Below are positions 47,778 to 57,786 of a stretch of 64,000 nt of DNA, in pieces (the first letter of the stretch is position 1; each line of letters starts with the position of its first letter). The DNA is taken from contig NZ_JADOER010000012.1 in NCBI RefSeq assembly GCF_018739865.1, positions 186,001 through 250,000 on the forward strand, in the 5' to 3' direction. Below the pieces are notes generated by a model. It was not told where the DNA came from, did no database searches, and worked only from the letters and a program-made list of their open reading frames with translations. Source of the stretch: Leptothoe kymatousa TAU-MAC 1615 (GTDB taxonomy: Bacteria; Cyanobacteriota; Cyanobacteriia; Phormidesmidales; Phormidesmidaceae). Both the position numbers and the translations under genes were made by a program.

Positions 47778-48473
47778 ATGACGAGTGCAACTGACGATAA
47801 AACGATCGTTCGCAATTACTTCAATGCCCAAGGTTTCGATCGTTGGAGCCGCATCTACGGAGATGGTCAGGTCAATAAAGTTCAGCGTGATATTCGAGAC
47901 GGCCATCAAAAAACCGTGGATTATGTTCTCTACTGGTTTAAGCAGGATGGTAATGCTGACGGTTTGACGGTTTGTGATGCTGGCTGTGGTGTCGGTAGCC
48001 TCAGCATTCCCCTGGCGGCTATGGGGGCCCAGGTGTCTGCCAGCGATATTTCTGAGAAAATGGTAGAGGAAGCCAGCTATCGGGCCAAGGAATGGTTGTC
48101 TGAGGGGGCTCAGCCCACATTTGATGCCCAGGACTTAGAAACCTTGGAGGGCAGCTACCACACCGTGGTCTGCTTAGACGTGCTCATTCACTACCCTCAG
48201 GAAAAGGCGCGGGATATGATTGCGCATTTAAGTTCTCTGGCGGAAGAACGGTTAATTCTGAGTTTTGCACCCAAAAATCCCTTTTACACTGTGCTGAAGC
48301 GCATTGGTGAATTTTTCCCTGGGCCTAGTAAGGCAACCCGTGCGTATCTCCATCGCGAAGCGGATGTGCGTGCCGCACTGGAGGCCAATGGTTGGCAAAT
48401 TAAGCGCAAGGAATTTACGGCAACTCAGTTTTACTTTTCCCGTTTGGTAGAAGCTGTTAAGGTCTCTGATTAG
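47778..48473 (+). CDS. chlM: Magnesium protoporphyrin IX methyltransferase
   Basis: An early chlorophyll step: SAM-dependent methylation of Mg-protoporphyrin IX. 231 residues. The SAM site is VCDAGCGVGSLSIPLAAMG (about 65-83) with the acidic residue in ASDISEKMVEEA. The N-terminal KTIVRNYFNAQGFDRWSRIY and C-terminal RAYLHREADVRAALEANGW stretches match ChlM/BchM, the latter being the porphyrin-binding part. It leads a run of forward genes through egtD, but gaps suggest separate transcripts. Confidence 0.95.
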   Translation: MTSATDDKTIVRNYFNAQGFDRWSRIYGDGQVNKVQRDIRDGHQKTVDYVLYWFKQDGNADGLTVCDAGCGVGSLSIPLAAMGAQVSASDISEKMVEEASYRAKEWLSEGAQPTFDAQDLETLEGSYHTVVCLDVLIHYPQEKARDMIAHLSSLAEERLILSFAPKNPFYTVLKRIGEFFPGPSKATRAYLHREADVRAALEANGWQIKRKEFTATQFYFSRLVEAVKVSD

Positions 48474-48494
48474 GCTGTATTTGGTGTAGCGTTT

Positions 48495-48875
48495 ATGACC
48501 CCACGTTTGTGTCTTGCGATCGCATCCATTTTCGGGGGCTTGTCTGTGGCGGGTGGAGCCTTTGGTGCCCATGCACTCAAAGCTCAACTGACCGAAAAAT
48601 CCCTATCCACCTTTGAGTTAGGCACCCGCTATCAGATGTATCACGCATTGGTGTTGCTTTTGGTGGGCCTGCTGTGGCTTCAGCAGCCAGATAGCCCCTG
48701 GTTTAGCTATGCCAGTTGGGCATTTATAGTCGGCATCGTGCTTTTTTCCGGCAGCTTATATGGTCTGAGCTTATCGGGCATCAAAATTTTAGGCATTATC
48801 ACTCCCCTCGGCGGTGTTGCTTTGATTTTCGGCTGGGCACTGTTAGCCATCGCTGCATTCTCTCTGACAAACTAA
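48495..48875 (+). CDS. DUF423-family small membrane protein
   Basis: 126 residues with four predicted membrane helices. The family signature AIASIFGGLSVAGGAFGAHA (8-27) and TYELGTRYQMYHALVLL-like FELGTRYQMYHALVLLL (about 40-56) is clear, as is LFSGSLYGLSLSG. Family members (YgdD in E. coli) have no settled function. It lies 21 bases after chlM and 25 before egtC. Confidence 0.9.
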   Translation: MTPRLCLAIASIFGGLSVAGGAFGAHALKAQLTEKSLSTFELGTRYQMYHALVLLLVGLLWLQQPDSPWFSYASWAFIVGIVLFSGSLYGLSLSGIKILGIITPLGGVALIFGWALLAIAAFSLTN

Positions 48876-48900
48876 GGAATCCCTGTTGTTTGCCTTTGAT

Positions 48901-49695
48901 ATGTGCCGCTTACTTGCTTACTTAGGACAGCCAATTCCCTTAGAAGATCTCATTTTTGCCCCCGAGCATTCACTGGTAACCCAAAGTTATCAACCCAAGG
49001 AGTTAGAAGTTGCGCTATTGAATGCGGATGGTTTTGGCCTGGGCTGGCATCACCCCGATGATCGAACGGTTGATCCCTTTGTTTATCGCAACGTATTGCC
49101 CATTTGGAATGATGCCAATCTTCCCCATCTTTGCCGGTATATAAAAGCGCGTTCCTTTGTCTCTAACATTCGCAGCGCTACGCCGGGACTGCCGCTAGAT
49201 TTTAGTAACTGCCAACCGTTTCGCCATGGCCAGTTGCTATTTGTGCATAACGGTTATATCGATCAATTTCGACAGACGTTGTATCGTCCCATGCGTGACC
49301 TCATTGGCGATGCAGCCTATCAAAACATTTATGGCCTGACCGACTCCGAGCACATTTTTGCATTAATTACCCATCTCATGGAGGCAAATCCCCAGCTCCT
49401 ATTGCACCATGCTTTAGAAAAAGCCATTGATATGATTCAGTCGTTGGCCAATGACTACGGGGTCAGGGTTAGCGGTGTCATCATCATGGGGGATGGGCAA
49501 AAACTCGTGGCTGCTCGTTTCGATAACCAAGCAAAAGCACCTTCGTTTTATATGCTGCGCCAGCCCGAGGGGATTATTCTTGCCTCTGAACCTTTGTTTG
49601 ACGGCAATTGGCAGCCAGTGGCCCAAGCCCACAGTTTGGCAGTATCAATGAGTGATTTGACTCCACACATTTATGGTTTTTCCCACGTCTCTTGA
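48901..49695 (+). CDS. egtC: Ergothioneine pathway glutamine amidotransferase
   Basis: EgtC cleaves gamma-glutamyl from hercynylcysteine sulfoxide in ergothioneine synthesis. The start is set by the N-terminal nucleophile: MCRLLAYLGQP, so Cys2 becomes Cys1 after Met removal. This ATG (48901) is 15 bases inside the frame that opens at 48886. Other motifs are FGLGWH, IRSATPG, and NCQPFRHGQLLFVHNG, as in class II amidotransferases. The end overlaps egtB by 23 bases, which suggests linked translation. Confidence 0.9.
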   Translation: MCRLLAYLGQPIPLEDLIFAPEHSLVTQSYQPKELEVALLNADGFGLGWHHPDDRTVDPFVYRNVLPIWNDANLPHLCRYIKARSFVSNIRSATPGLPLDFSNCQPFRHGQLLFVHNGYIDQFRQTLYRPMRDLIGDAAYQNIYGLTDSEHIFALITHLMEANPQLLLHHALEKAIDMIQSLANDYGVRVSGVIIMGDGQKLVAARFDNQAKAPSFYMLRQPEGIILASEPLFDGNWQPVAQAHSLAVSMSDLTPHIYGFSHVS

Positions 49696-50947
49696 TGGCG
49701 CAGTGGCTCCGGAGGAGCTGTTGCGAAGCGACATATACAAAGCTTTTCAACGCTGTCGTCAAGGCACTTTAGACCTCATTGCCGGCATTAGTCCCACGGT
49801 GTTGCAAGCACAAGCGCACCCCGACTTTAGCCCCGTGGGATGGCATTTAGGGCACATCGCCTTTACCGAATCTCTCTGGATTTTGGAGCATTTGGCCCAA
49901 CAGCCCTGTCCCTATCCAGACTATCGCATCCTTTTTGCTGCCGATGGTTTGCCTAAGGCCCAACGTCAGCACTTGCCTGATGTAGACACATTGCTCAATT
50001 TCTTAGCCGACATTCGTCAGCGGACCCTAGCGTATTTAGAAACAGTTTCACTAGAGGGGCAAACCCGTCTGTGGTACTGGTTGATTCAACATGAAAGTCA
50101 GCACAGTGAAACCATGTCTTTGGTGATGGCGCTGCATCAGCATCATGGGCAAGTGACGCCTCTAAAGCAGCCCGTCCCTATGCAATGTGCAACGGTTCCG
50201 ACCGGTATGGTGCATGTATCTGCCAGTTCGGTGGGTCTAGGGTTAGACGGGCGTTTAACACCACTTGCAGCGGATATTGCCATGGATAATGAGCAGCCGT
50301 GCCATTGGGTGGACGTGGACGCTTTTCAGATCGATCCCACCCCTGTGACCTGTGGGCAATATGTCCAGTTTATAGAGTCTGGGGGCTACCAAGCGCGGCA
50401 ATGGTGGTGCGACGATGGCTGGCGGTGGCTGCAGTCAACAGCCCCGACGATTCAACAGCCCCTTTATTGGCCTGAAGCACGCTGGCAAGATTTTCGGCAT
50501 CACCCAGTCTGTGGTGTGAACTGGTATGAAGCGAGTGCCTACGCCCGCTTTGTCCATAAGCGCTTACCCACAGAAGCGGAGTGGGCTCTGGCGAGCAAGG
50601 GGCTCGCTCACAAATTACCTAGCTTATTACAGGCTCATCAGCTCAATTGCGATCATCGTTTGGGCCATACCAGTCCGGTGGGCGTTTATCCAGATGCAAG
50701 CAGCGACTATGGCTGCTACGACATGTTGGGCAATGTGTGGGAATGGACCGCTAGCTGGTTTCGCCCGTACCCTGGTTTTCAGCCATATCCCTATAAGGGG
50801 TACTCAGCTACCTATTTTGATGATCGTCATCGAGTCTTGCGTGGGGGCAGTTGGGCAACTCGTCCCTGGGGGTTGCGGCCAAGTTTTCGTAATTGGTACG
50901 AACCCCATGTGCGGGAGTTATTCATGGGGTTTCGCTGTGCTTCCTAA
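49673..50947 (+). CDS. egtB: Ergothioneine sulfoxide synthase
   Basis: EgtB is an iron enzyme that joins hercynine to gamma-glutamylcysteine (or cysteine) with oxygen. The 424 residues have a DinB-like N-terminal domain with the His ligands (GWHLGHIAFTE, about 55; and IQHESQHSET, about 143, the HxxxHxE motif) and an FGE-sulfatase C-terminal domain (VNWYEASAYARFVHKRLPTE, LGNVWEWTASWFRPYPGF, GGSWATRPWGLRPSFRNWY). It starts inside egtC; GTG 49703 is a possible second start. Part of egtC-egtB-egtD. Confidence 0.93.
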   Translation: MVFPTSLDGAVAPEELLRSDIYKAFQRCRQGTLDLIAGISPTVLQAQAHPDFSPVGWHLGHIAFTESLWILEHLAQQPCPYPDYRILFAADGLPKAQRQHLPDVDTLLNFLADIRQRTLAYLETVSLEGQTRLWYWLIQHESQHSETMSLVMALHQHHGQVTPLKQPVPMQCATVPTGMVHVSASSVGLGLDGRLTPLAADIAMDNEQPCHWVDVDAFQIDPTPVTCGQYVQFIESGGYQARQWWCDDGWRWLQSTAPTIQQPLYWPEARWQDFRHHPVCGVNWYEASAYARFVHKRLPTEAEWALASKGLAHKLPSLLQAHQLNCDHRLGHTSPVGVYPDASSDYGCYDMLGNVWEWTASWFRPYPGFQPYPYKGYSATYFDDRHRVLRGGSWATRPWGLRPSFRNWYEPHVRELFMGFRCAS

Positions 50948-51019
50948 GGTGCTGTGGCCCACCTGGCCTACGAAGGCCATATTCCCAAGCTACACTGGCC
51001 CTGTTGATCCCCGTTTTTT

Positions 51020-52057
51020 ATGGCTTCTTCTACCATTTTCAACAGTTCCAGTTCTGCGTCTACTGCCAAAAATTCCATTGACCGCCTTGACCTTTTCAAT
51101 TTAAGCAATCCCTCGACAGCTGTGGGCGTCCCCGATGGGCAAGATGTTATTCATGGCCTAACCCAGCAGCCAAAATCCTTACCCCCTAAATATTTTTACG
51201 ATCAGCAGGGGTCAGAACTCTTTGAGCAAATTTGCATGTTGCCAGAGTACTATCCCACCCGTACTGAGGCATCCATTTTTCAGACCTATGCTGAGCAGAT
51301 AACCCAGCTCACAGGTCCGTGTGAGCTTGTGGAGTTAGGCAGTGGTAGTGCTACAAAAACCCGAATTCTACTCAGTGCTTATGCCGCTAGGGACTGGCCT
51401 TTACGGTATGTTCCCATCGATGTCAGTGGCAGTATTCTCCAGGAAAGCTCTGTCGCCTTGCTAGAGGACTACCCTAGTCTGGGTATTCATGGCTTGATCG
51501 GCACCTATGAGCCGGCCCTCAATGCCTTGCCCAGTTTACAGTTGCCAACTCGTATGGTCATGTTTATTGGCAGTACTTTAGGAAATTTACCGCCCCTGCA
51601 AAGTAGCCAATTTTTGCAGCGGGTGGGGGCTGCCTTAGCGCCGGGGCAGTTTTTTTTATTGGGGTTGGATCTGCAAAAAGAACTTGACGTCATAGAAGCG
51701 GCCTATAACGATGCCCAGGGGGTGACAGCTGCGTTTAACCTCAATATGCTGCGGCACTTAAACTATCGCTATGATGGCGATTTTTGTTTGGATGCTTTTC
51801 GCCATGTGGCCCTTTATAACGAGCATGAGCACCAAATTGAAATGTATTTAGAAAGCCAGTGTGATCAGTCCGTGTCTTTGAAACAGCTAGATTTGACGGT
51901 GCAATTTGGTGCCGGTGAACGATTGCTGACGGAAATTTCCCGTAAATTTTCCCCTGCTGAACTGGAACAGCAGTTAGCTAGCCATGGCTTAAAAACCCTT
52001 CATACTTTTACGGATGAGCGTAACTGGTTTGGGTTGATGTTGGCTCAAAAGGTTTAA
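51020..52057 (+). CDS. egtD: L-histidine N-alpha-methyltransferase
   Basis: EgtD trimethylates histidine to hercynine with SAM, the first step of ergothioneine synthesis. 345 residues: PKYFYDQQGSELFEQICMLP (about 55-75, substrate side), the SAM site ELVELGSGSATKTRILL (about 98-114), MFIGSTLGNLPPLQS and DLQKELDVIEAAYND. A Ser-rich N-terminus of about 30 residues precedes the domain. It is the last gene of the egt set. The forward frame begins 72 bases after egtB ends. egtA and egtE are not in the window. Confidence 0.93.
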   Translation: MASSTIFNSSSSASTAKNSIDRLDLFNLSNPSTAVGVPDGQDVIHGLTQQPKSLPPKYFYDQQGSELFEQICMLPEYYPTRTEASIFQTYAEQITQLTGPCELVELGSGSATKTRILLSAYAARDWPLRYVPIDVSGSILQESSVALLEDYPSLGIHGLIGTYEPALNALPSLQLPTRMVMFIGSTLGNLPPLQSSQFLQRVGAALAPGQFFLLGLDLQKELDVIEAAYNDAQGVTAAFNLNMLRHLNYRYDGDFCLDAFRHVALYNEHEHQIEMYLESQCDQSVSLKQLDLTVQFGAGERLLTEISRKFSPAELEQQLASHGLKTLHTFTDERNWFGLMLAQKV

Positions 52058-52059
52058 GG

Positions 52060-53967
52060 TCAAATCCCGGGTAAACCCATAGGCCAATAGAGGACAGTTA
52101 CCGATACTTGTTCTTGACGGAGATAGGCCATCATTTGGCGATGGGTTTTACCTAGGAATTCTCTGGCATCCAAGGTTTTAAGATGAGCCCAGGAGAGGAG
52201 TGTGTCGGTTTCCGCACGGGCCTGTTCAGGGGTAACCGTCCTCAGCCAGCTTTGGATGCCGTCGGGTAAGGTTTGGGTCATGCGTAGGGGAAGTGTGCCA
52301 GTGGAGAACTGCTGGGCATAGGCGGGCTGGAGGAAGGCTTGGTAGATTTCTGCTTCCGCGCCTTGTTGCATAGCGACGCTGAGGGTTAAGGCTTTGAGAT
52401 ATTGCCGCAGTTGTGCCGTTTCTACCCCCGAGAGTTCTGGCATAAATGGAATCTGGGTGAGCGCTGCGTTGACGTTATTTGGGTCGCCAACGCTGAGGTG
52501 GGTGCCGCCAATGACCGCTACTAGATGGTGATTGTCTCCTTGGAGTTGATTAAAGGGGCCCAGTTGCTGCGCTAGGGTAGGTGTGACGCCATCTTTGGTC
52601 CCAGTCAAGATAATGCTGGGGACGGTGACATCGCTGAGGCCTTTCCGTCCGAATAGGCGGCCAATCAACGGGTTCATGGCAATGACCTGCACAATGCGCG
52701 AATCACTTAAATCGGCGCTGACGACCGGCAGTTCTACGGCCGCACACTGTAGCCAATCCGCTGGTGAGAGGCCCACGGGGGTAAGGCTGTCGCAAAAGGG
52801 CGGTAACGCTGATAGGTCTAGCTGGGCACCCGCTAAGGCAAAGCCGGTATAGCCCCCGAGGGAATGGCCAATGAGAATGACTTGTTCCGTATCAAACTTG
52901 TTCGCCAGCATGGGGGAGACTTGCTCCATCCATGCCAATCGATCTAAGACGTAGGAGATATCGCGGGGACGGTCTAGAAATTCGCTGGCGGGCAAAATTC
53001 GACTGGGTTCTTCGACAGCTGCTGGATCTAAGGGGGTGTTGTTGAGGGCGTCTACATTGCTGCCTACGTGTTCCACTGCGACCACCGTGAAGCCATGGGA
53101 GGCAAGGTGTTCGCCAATGTAGGTGAGGAAGCGTCGATCGGCGGCAAAGCCATGGGAAAGTACGATTAGTGGCGCGTCTTCAATTTTGGCCTGTTCTGGT
53201 ACGTATAGGTCTACGGGGACGGTGCGATCGCGCTCTCGATCCACAAACTTAAAAGAACGCTGGGTAATTTCCACGGAGCCAGCGTCCGTTGGCTGAATAT
53301 CGTCAGGAATATTCAGCCCATCTCCGACCAATAGTTCCTGCTCTAGTACGCTACTGAGAGCGTCTCCTTCGAGTCGGGAAAGATTCAGCTGTGAAATTAA
53401 TGCCAGTGCCGCTGTTAAATCAACATCCAAGGTTTCTTGGGGGACAGCTTTTAGAACCCCGAGCATATTCAGCCCGTTGGTTTGCTTGGCGGCTACATGG
53501 ATAGCTAAGCGGATTTGTTCCACGCTCAGATCAGGGGCGATGCGGGCCAAGGAAGTGAGTAAGAGTTCACCGTTCGGAGAGGCCAAAATATCCGAAACCA
53601 TGCGATCGGCCATGACCGGATCTAACAGTAGCCGATTATTTAAGACGGCTTGAATGTCGGGGGTGAGGAAGCCCGCATACAGGCGCAAGCGAGGGGGAAC
53701 CTGCCCGGTTTTGGCAAATTCTTCTAAATCGCTGACATAAAGAGCTTGCTTAATGGGGCCTACCTGGATATTAATCCGTTCCGCAGCCTGGGCCGGTAAC
53801 CCTAAGGTCATACCTAGGGCCATCGCACCACTCCAGAGCATTGATCGCCATTTTTTAGTGGGTATATCCAGCCTGAAATGCTGGATATGCCGAAACGGTG
53901 AATAGGATGCTGCACGAGCAGAATGGGTCATGGCTGAGCGAAACATGGTAAACGGACGATTTTGCAC
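52060..53967 (-). CDS. DUF1400 alpha/beta hydrolase
   Basis: 635 residues. After a signal peptide (about 30-60, ending PAQA), a DUF1400 domain (about 62-185, INIQVGPIKQALYVSDLEEF) precedes an alpha/beta hydrolase fold (about 235-540) with the oxyanion HGFAADR, and the nucleophile elbow IGHSLGGYTG carrying the catalytic Ser (about 385). A later HLS motif in AVIGGTHLSVGD supplies the likely catalytic His. DUF1400 is a cyanobacterial family. The hydrolase resembles PAF-acetylhydrolase types and probably acts on lipid in the periplasm or cell wall. Substrate unknown. The start is uncertain (Met8 or Met13 possible). Confidence 0.85.
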   Translation of the reverse strand: MQNRPFTMFRSAMTHSARAASYSPFRHIQHFRLDIPTKKWRSMLWSGAMALGMTLGLPAQAAERINIQVGPIKQALYVSDLEEFAKTGQVPPRLRLYAGFLTPDIQAVLNNRLLLDPVMADRMVSDILASPNGELLLTSLARIAPDLSVEQIRLAIHVAAKQTNGLNMLGVLKAVPQETLDVDLTAALALISQLNLSRLEGDALSSVLEQELLVGDGLNIPDDIQPTDAGSVEITQRSFKFVDRERDRTVPVDLYVPEQAKIEDAPLIVLSHGFAADRRFLTYIGEHLASHGFTVVAVEHVGSNVDALNNTPLDPAAVEEPSRILPASEFLDRPRDISYVLDRLAWMEQVSPMLANKFDTEQVILIGHSLGGYTGFALAGAQLDLSALPPFCDSLTPVGLSPADWLQCAAVELPVVSADLSDSRIVQVIAMNPLIGRLFGRKGLSDVTVPSIILTGTKDGVTPTLAQQLGPFNQLQGDNHHLVAVIGGTHLSVGDPNNVNAALTQIPFMPELSGVETAQLRQYLKALTLSVAMQQGAEAEIYQAFLQPAYAQQFSTGTLPLRMTQTLPDGIQSWLRTVTPEQARAETDTLLSWAHLKTLDAREFLGKTHRQMMAYLRQEQVSVTVLYWPMGLPGI

Positions 53968-54353
53968 TAAGCCTCTGGGTTACATCAACAATGCCCACAG
54001 ACCATTTAAAAACGTCGGAGTATCCCTAACATAGCAATCAAAATTAATTCTTACTGGTTGCTAGCGTCGAGGTTTATGGAGATTGATGTACCGGACTCTA
54101 CTACCTTCCTTCATGGCAAATGATCGTAATGCCGGACACCTTTAAATAGCGTCTAGCAATGGCTCTACTGGTCTACCGGCTTTGCGAGGTTCCTTCGTCT
54201 GTCACCCATGGCCTTATTGTTTGCCATGGACTCGAAAAATTGTGATGCAGCGGGTAAACGTGGCCCCCACTTGCACTACCCCACTGGCAGCATATTAATT
54301 TTATCGAGCGACATCCATGCCGTGTCTAAATCCATGGGTGGATTTGCAGACTG
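53968..54353. other. Intergenic region between two reverse-strand genes
   Basis: 386 bases with no supported gene. A CCATGGC / GCCATGG inverted repeat with a 20-base gap lies at 54206-54239. An open forward frame at 54208 overlaps the next gene and is a shadow. Confidence 0.4.
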
Positions 54354-55412
54354 CTATCGGTTTCGATTTAAATCGGTTTGGAACCCTTGCCGTTGGAGCA
54401 ACCGTCTGCGACGTTGGCGCGCTAGGGCTTGGAGATCGACGTTGCGGTCTGTCTCATCAACAATTTCACCAATTAAAACCTCCAGTACATCTTCTAGGGT
54501 GACCACACCGGAGACGCCACCGTATTCATCCACAACGATCATCAAGTGCTCGCGGGCGGTTTGAAATGTTTTGAGCAATTTATCGGACCGTTCTGTGGCC
54601 GGAATATAGCGCGCCTGGCGCATACAGCTATTCACAGGATCTTGGCCCCGTCCTTGGACTAGGGCTGCCAGCAACTCGGCTTTGAGGGCGACCCCCAGGA
54701 CGTCATCCAGCTCCTCTCCGGTGACGATAATCCGGCTATGCTGGGACTGCATAATTTCTTGCTGGGCCGATTCTAAGGATTGGTGTCCTTCGATATAGGT
54801 GATGGCTACCCGCGGCGTCATGATGTCCTTGGCCGCGATATCGTTCATGCGAAAGACCTTTTGGATCATTTCCGCTTCATCGTCTTCGATCAGGCCTTCT
54901 TGGTAGCCGAGCATGGCTAGCAGCTTAATTTCCGCCTCGTTAGTGACTGGCCGATGATTGCCTTTTACCAGCGGTGCGGTTAGTTTTTCTAGGACCAGAA
55001 TTATTGGGGTCATTAACCAGGTGAGGCTGCGCACGGGGACTGCGACCAACAATCCAAATTGTTCTGCGTAGCGTTCCCCAATGGTTTTGGGTACGATTTC
55101 GGCAAACAGGATGATGAGAAAGGTCAAAATTCCTGAAAAAATTCCCAGCATCAGATTGCCGAATATTTCTGCGGCAATGCGGCTAACGATAAAGCTGCCA
55201 ACGATGTTGAAAATGTTATTGAGAATGACGATACTGGCAATTGGTCGACTGACTTTTTCCCGGATGGCGAGGAGTGCTAAGGTTGCTGGATTACGATTTT
55301 GGGCAAGCTGTCTGGCTTTGAGAAGGGGGAGCGATAGTAACGCCACTTCAGTACCTGAGCAGATAGCGGAACCGATAATAACGATCAAAACTGCGATCGC
55401 AAGTTGGGCCAT
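54354..55412 (-). CDS. CNNM/CorC-family membrane protein
   Basis: 352 residues. The CNNM domain (DUF21, about 1-165) has four membrane segments, starting MAQLAIAVLIVIIGSAICSGTE with the ion-site SGTE motif, and EIVPKTIGERYAEQFG. Two CBS domains follow (about 195-320: DIMTPRVAITYI, IIVTGEELDDVLGV, MIVVDEYGGVSGVVTLEDVL). Such proteins move magnesium or cobalt out or in, or act as sensors; the hlyC/corC label is historical. The C-terminal transporter-associated domain is very short here (RNVDLQALARQRRRR), which is unusual. Confidence 0.9.
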   Translation of the reverse strand: MAQLAIAVLIVIIGSAICSGTEVALLSLPLLKARQLAQNRNPATLALLAIREKVSRPIASIVILNNIFNIVGSFIVSRIAAEIFGNLMLGIFSGILTFLIILFAEIVPKTIGERYAEQFGLLVAVPVRSLTWLMTPIILVLEKLTAPLVKGNHRPVTNEAEIKLLAMLGYQEGLIEDDEAEMIQKVFRMNDIAAKDIMTPRVAITYIEGHQSLESAQQEIMQSQHSRIIVTGEELDDVLGVALKAELLAALVQGRGQDPVNSCMRQARYIPATERSDKLLKTFQTAREHLMIVVDEYGGVSGVVTLEDVLEVLIGEIVDETDRNVDLQALARQRRRRLLQRQGFQTDLNRNR

Positions 55413-55887
55413 GGTGGGAGAAAAGACAACACATTTAGAGAGTCGTCGTTGCTAATTGTCGTTAGGATTTCTATCTGAAAGATACTGCGATAACGCCTAT
55501 CTTATGCAGACTGCCGCATCCTCTAAATTAGTAACGACAAAACATCAACGGCGAAGGATTGCTATGATTTTGGCTAAATAACCATATGCGATCGCCTGAT
55601 ATCGGTTTTACCCAAATACTATGGGTACTTTCGTGAGGGTAATGGATATTTCAACATACCGATCCGACGTACCGTTACGCCAGGGCAGATTCGCCGAAGT
55701 TACAATGTCTACCTCTAAATATAGTTGTCTAGTTGAAATGTAGATACAAAAGTCACCATTGGTTTTCTGCCATCATGGATCATGCATTCTTGATGCTGTG
55801 TTTGGTTTAGTTAGTAAAAGTGGCTGTTCCAGTCAGTATTTCTGCTTTTCGCCTTAGCTTTTGAGTCCTTAGTAGTATCTGCCATCC
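55413..55887. other. Divergent intergenic region
   Basis: 475 AT-rich bases with the promoters of the CNNM gene and the transporter ATPase. No clear motif. Confidence 0.45.
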
Positions 55888-57786
55888 ATGAGCGACCCCA
55901 TTCTCGATGTACGTAACCTCAAGGTTGAATTTGACACTGCCAATGGTGTGATTAAAGCCGTCGATGGTATTTCCTTTCAGGTACAACGGGGGCGAACCCT
56001 AGGGATTGTGGGCGAGTCAGGTTCAGGTAAATCGGTGACATCCTTAGCCGTAATGGGGTTGGTTCCCACGCCTCCTGGGCGGATTACCCAGGGAGAAATT
56101 TTGTTTTCAGACCAAGCTGCTAACTCAACGGTGGATCTGCGTCAGGTGGCGCAAAAACAAATGCAGGCCTATCGGGGTGAGCAGATCTCGATGATTTTTC
56201 AGGAGCCGATGAGTTCCTTGAATCCGGTCTATACCTGTGGGTTTCAGCTTATCGAAGCGATTCAACAGCACAATCCGGTGTCTAAAACCGAAGCTACCAA
56301 GCTGGTGATTGAGGCATTGCAGGAAGTTAAATTATTGCAAAGCGATGAAGAACTAGCGGAACTAGTTGCCCAAGAGCAGCAGCTTAGCGATCGCAATGCC
56401 ATTGCCCGGGCGGTACAGCAACGGAAAAAAGCCATACTCAATCGCTATCCCCATCAGCTTTCCGGTGGACAGCTACAGCGGGTCATGATTGCCATGGCGA
56501 TCGCGTGTAATCCGGCTTTGCTGATTGCCGATGAACCGACGACGGCCTTAGATGTGACCGTCCAGTCGCGCATTCTCGATCTGCTACGGGATCTGCGCGA
56601 TCGACGGTCTATGTCGATGATTTTTATCACCCACGATCTCGGCACCATTGCTGAAATCGCTGATGATGTTGCCGTGATGTATCGCGGCAAAATTGTGGAA
56701 TATGGGCCAGTCCATCAAATGTTTGCCAACCCAAAGCATCCCTACACGAAAGGGCTATTAGCCTGTCGCCCTCGACCTGAACAGCGACTGCGTAAGCTGC
56801 CCACCGTCGCTGACTACATGCAGGTGCAAGATGAACCTAACGGCGAAGTGAAAATTTTTGCGCGTCATTTTGATGCGGATGCCGCCTCAGCCCTGACCGC
56901 AGAGGTAACTGCCGCAGAAACAGCCAGTCGTTTAGAGCAAATTACCGGTGAATCCCCCTTGGTAACGGTGCAAAACCTTCAGGTGGGCTATCCCGTTAAA
57001 GGGGTGTTTGGCCAAACGACCCGTATGTTTAAGGCCGTAGATGATGTGTCATTTGATGTGTATCGGGGGGAGACCTTTGGGCTGGTGGGAGAATCTGGCT
57101 GTGGTAAAACCACGTTAGGTCGCGCCCTATTACGTCTGGTGGAAGCGACGGCAGGCAATATTTTCTTCGAAGGACGTAATATTCGTCAGTTGCCCAAGGG
57201 CGAAATGCGCAAGCTCCGGCGTGAGATGCAGGTGATTTTTCAAGATCCCTTTAGCTCCCTCGATCCTCGGATGAGTATTGGCCAGGCCATCGCCGAACCG
57301 CTCAAAATTCATAAAGTGATTCGCAGCCGGCGCAACCTGAATGAGCGGGTGGCTTACTTGCTAGAGCGGGTGGACATTGACCCTGGCTGTGTTAATCGCT
57401 TTCCCCATGAGTTTTCGGGTGGACAGCGGCAGCGGATTTGTATTGCCCGGGCCTTGGCGCTCAATCCGAAATTTATTATCTGTGATGAATCTGTGTCTGC
57501 CCTCGATGTCTCTGTGCAGGCCCAGGTCCTCAACCTGCTAAAGGAACTGCAGGCGGAGTTTGGGCTGACCTATGTGTTTATTTCCCACGATTTGGGTGTG
57601 GTGAAATTTATGAGCGATCGCATCATGGTCATGAACCAAGGCAAACTCGAAGAACTAGGCCCAGCGGATGAGATCTACAACAATCCCCAGCAGGACTATA
57701 CAAAACAACTAATCTCTGCGATTCCTGCCGGCACCTTAGAGCGTATTCAAGAGTTGCAAACCGCTCGAGGTGCAATGGTTTCCTAA
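55888..57786 (+). CDS. Fused dual ATPase of a peptide/oligopeptide ABC transporter
   Basis: 632 residues holding two complete ATPase domains in one chain, as in GsiA, equivalent to DppD plus DppF. The first has GESGSGKS (about 41-48), [16 protein letters not shown] and [16 protein letters not shown]. The second (from about 380) has [25 protein letters not shown] and [16 protein letters not shown]. The C-terminal halves have the oligopeptide/dipeptide domain. It should energise peptide or glutathione uptake, but no permease or binding protein is nearby, so the partner must be elsewhere. Confidence 0.92.
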   Translation: MSDPILDVRNLKVEFDTANGVIKAVDGISFQVQRGRTLGIVGESGSGKSVTSLAVMGLVPTPPGRITQGEILFSDQAANSTVDLRQVAQKQMQAYRGEQISMIFQEPMSSLNPVYTCGFQLIEAIQQHNPVSKTEATKLVIEALQEVKLLQSDEELAELVAQEQQLSDRNAIARAVQQRKKAILNRYPHQLSGGQLQRVMIAMAIACNPALLIADEPTTALDVTVQSRILDLLRDLRDRRSMSMIFITHDLGTIAEIADDVAVMYRGKIVEYGPVHQMFANPKHPYTKGLLACRPRPEQRLRKLPTVADYMQVQDEPNGEVKIFARHFDADAASALTAEVTAAETASRLEQITGESPLVTVQNLQVGYPVKGVFGQTTRMFKAVDDVSFDVYRGETFGLVGESGCGKTTLGRALLRLVEATAGNIFFEGRNIRQLPKGEMRKLRREMQVIFQDPFSSLDPRMSIGQAIAEPLKIHKVIRSRRNLNERVAYLLERVDIDPGCVNRFPHEFSGGQRQRICIARALALNPKFIICDESVSALDVSVQAQVLNLLKELQAEFGLTYVFISHDLGVVKFMSDRIMVMNQGKLEELGPADEIYNNPQQDYTKQLISAIPAGTLERIQELQTARGAMVS

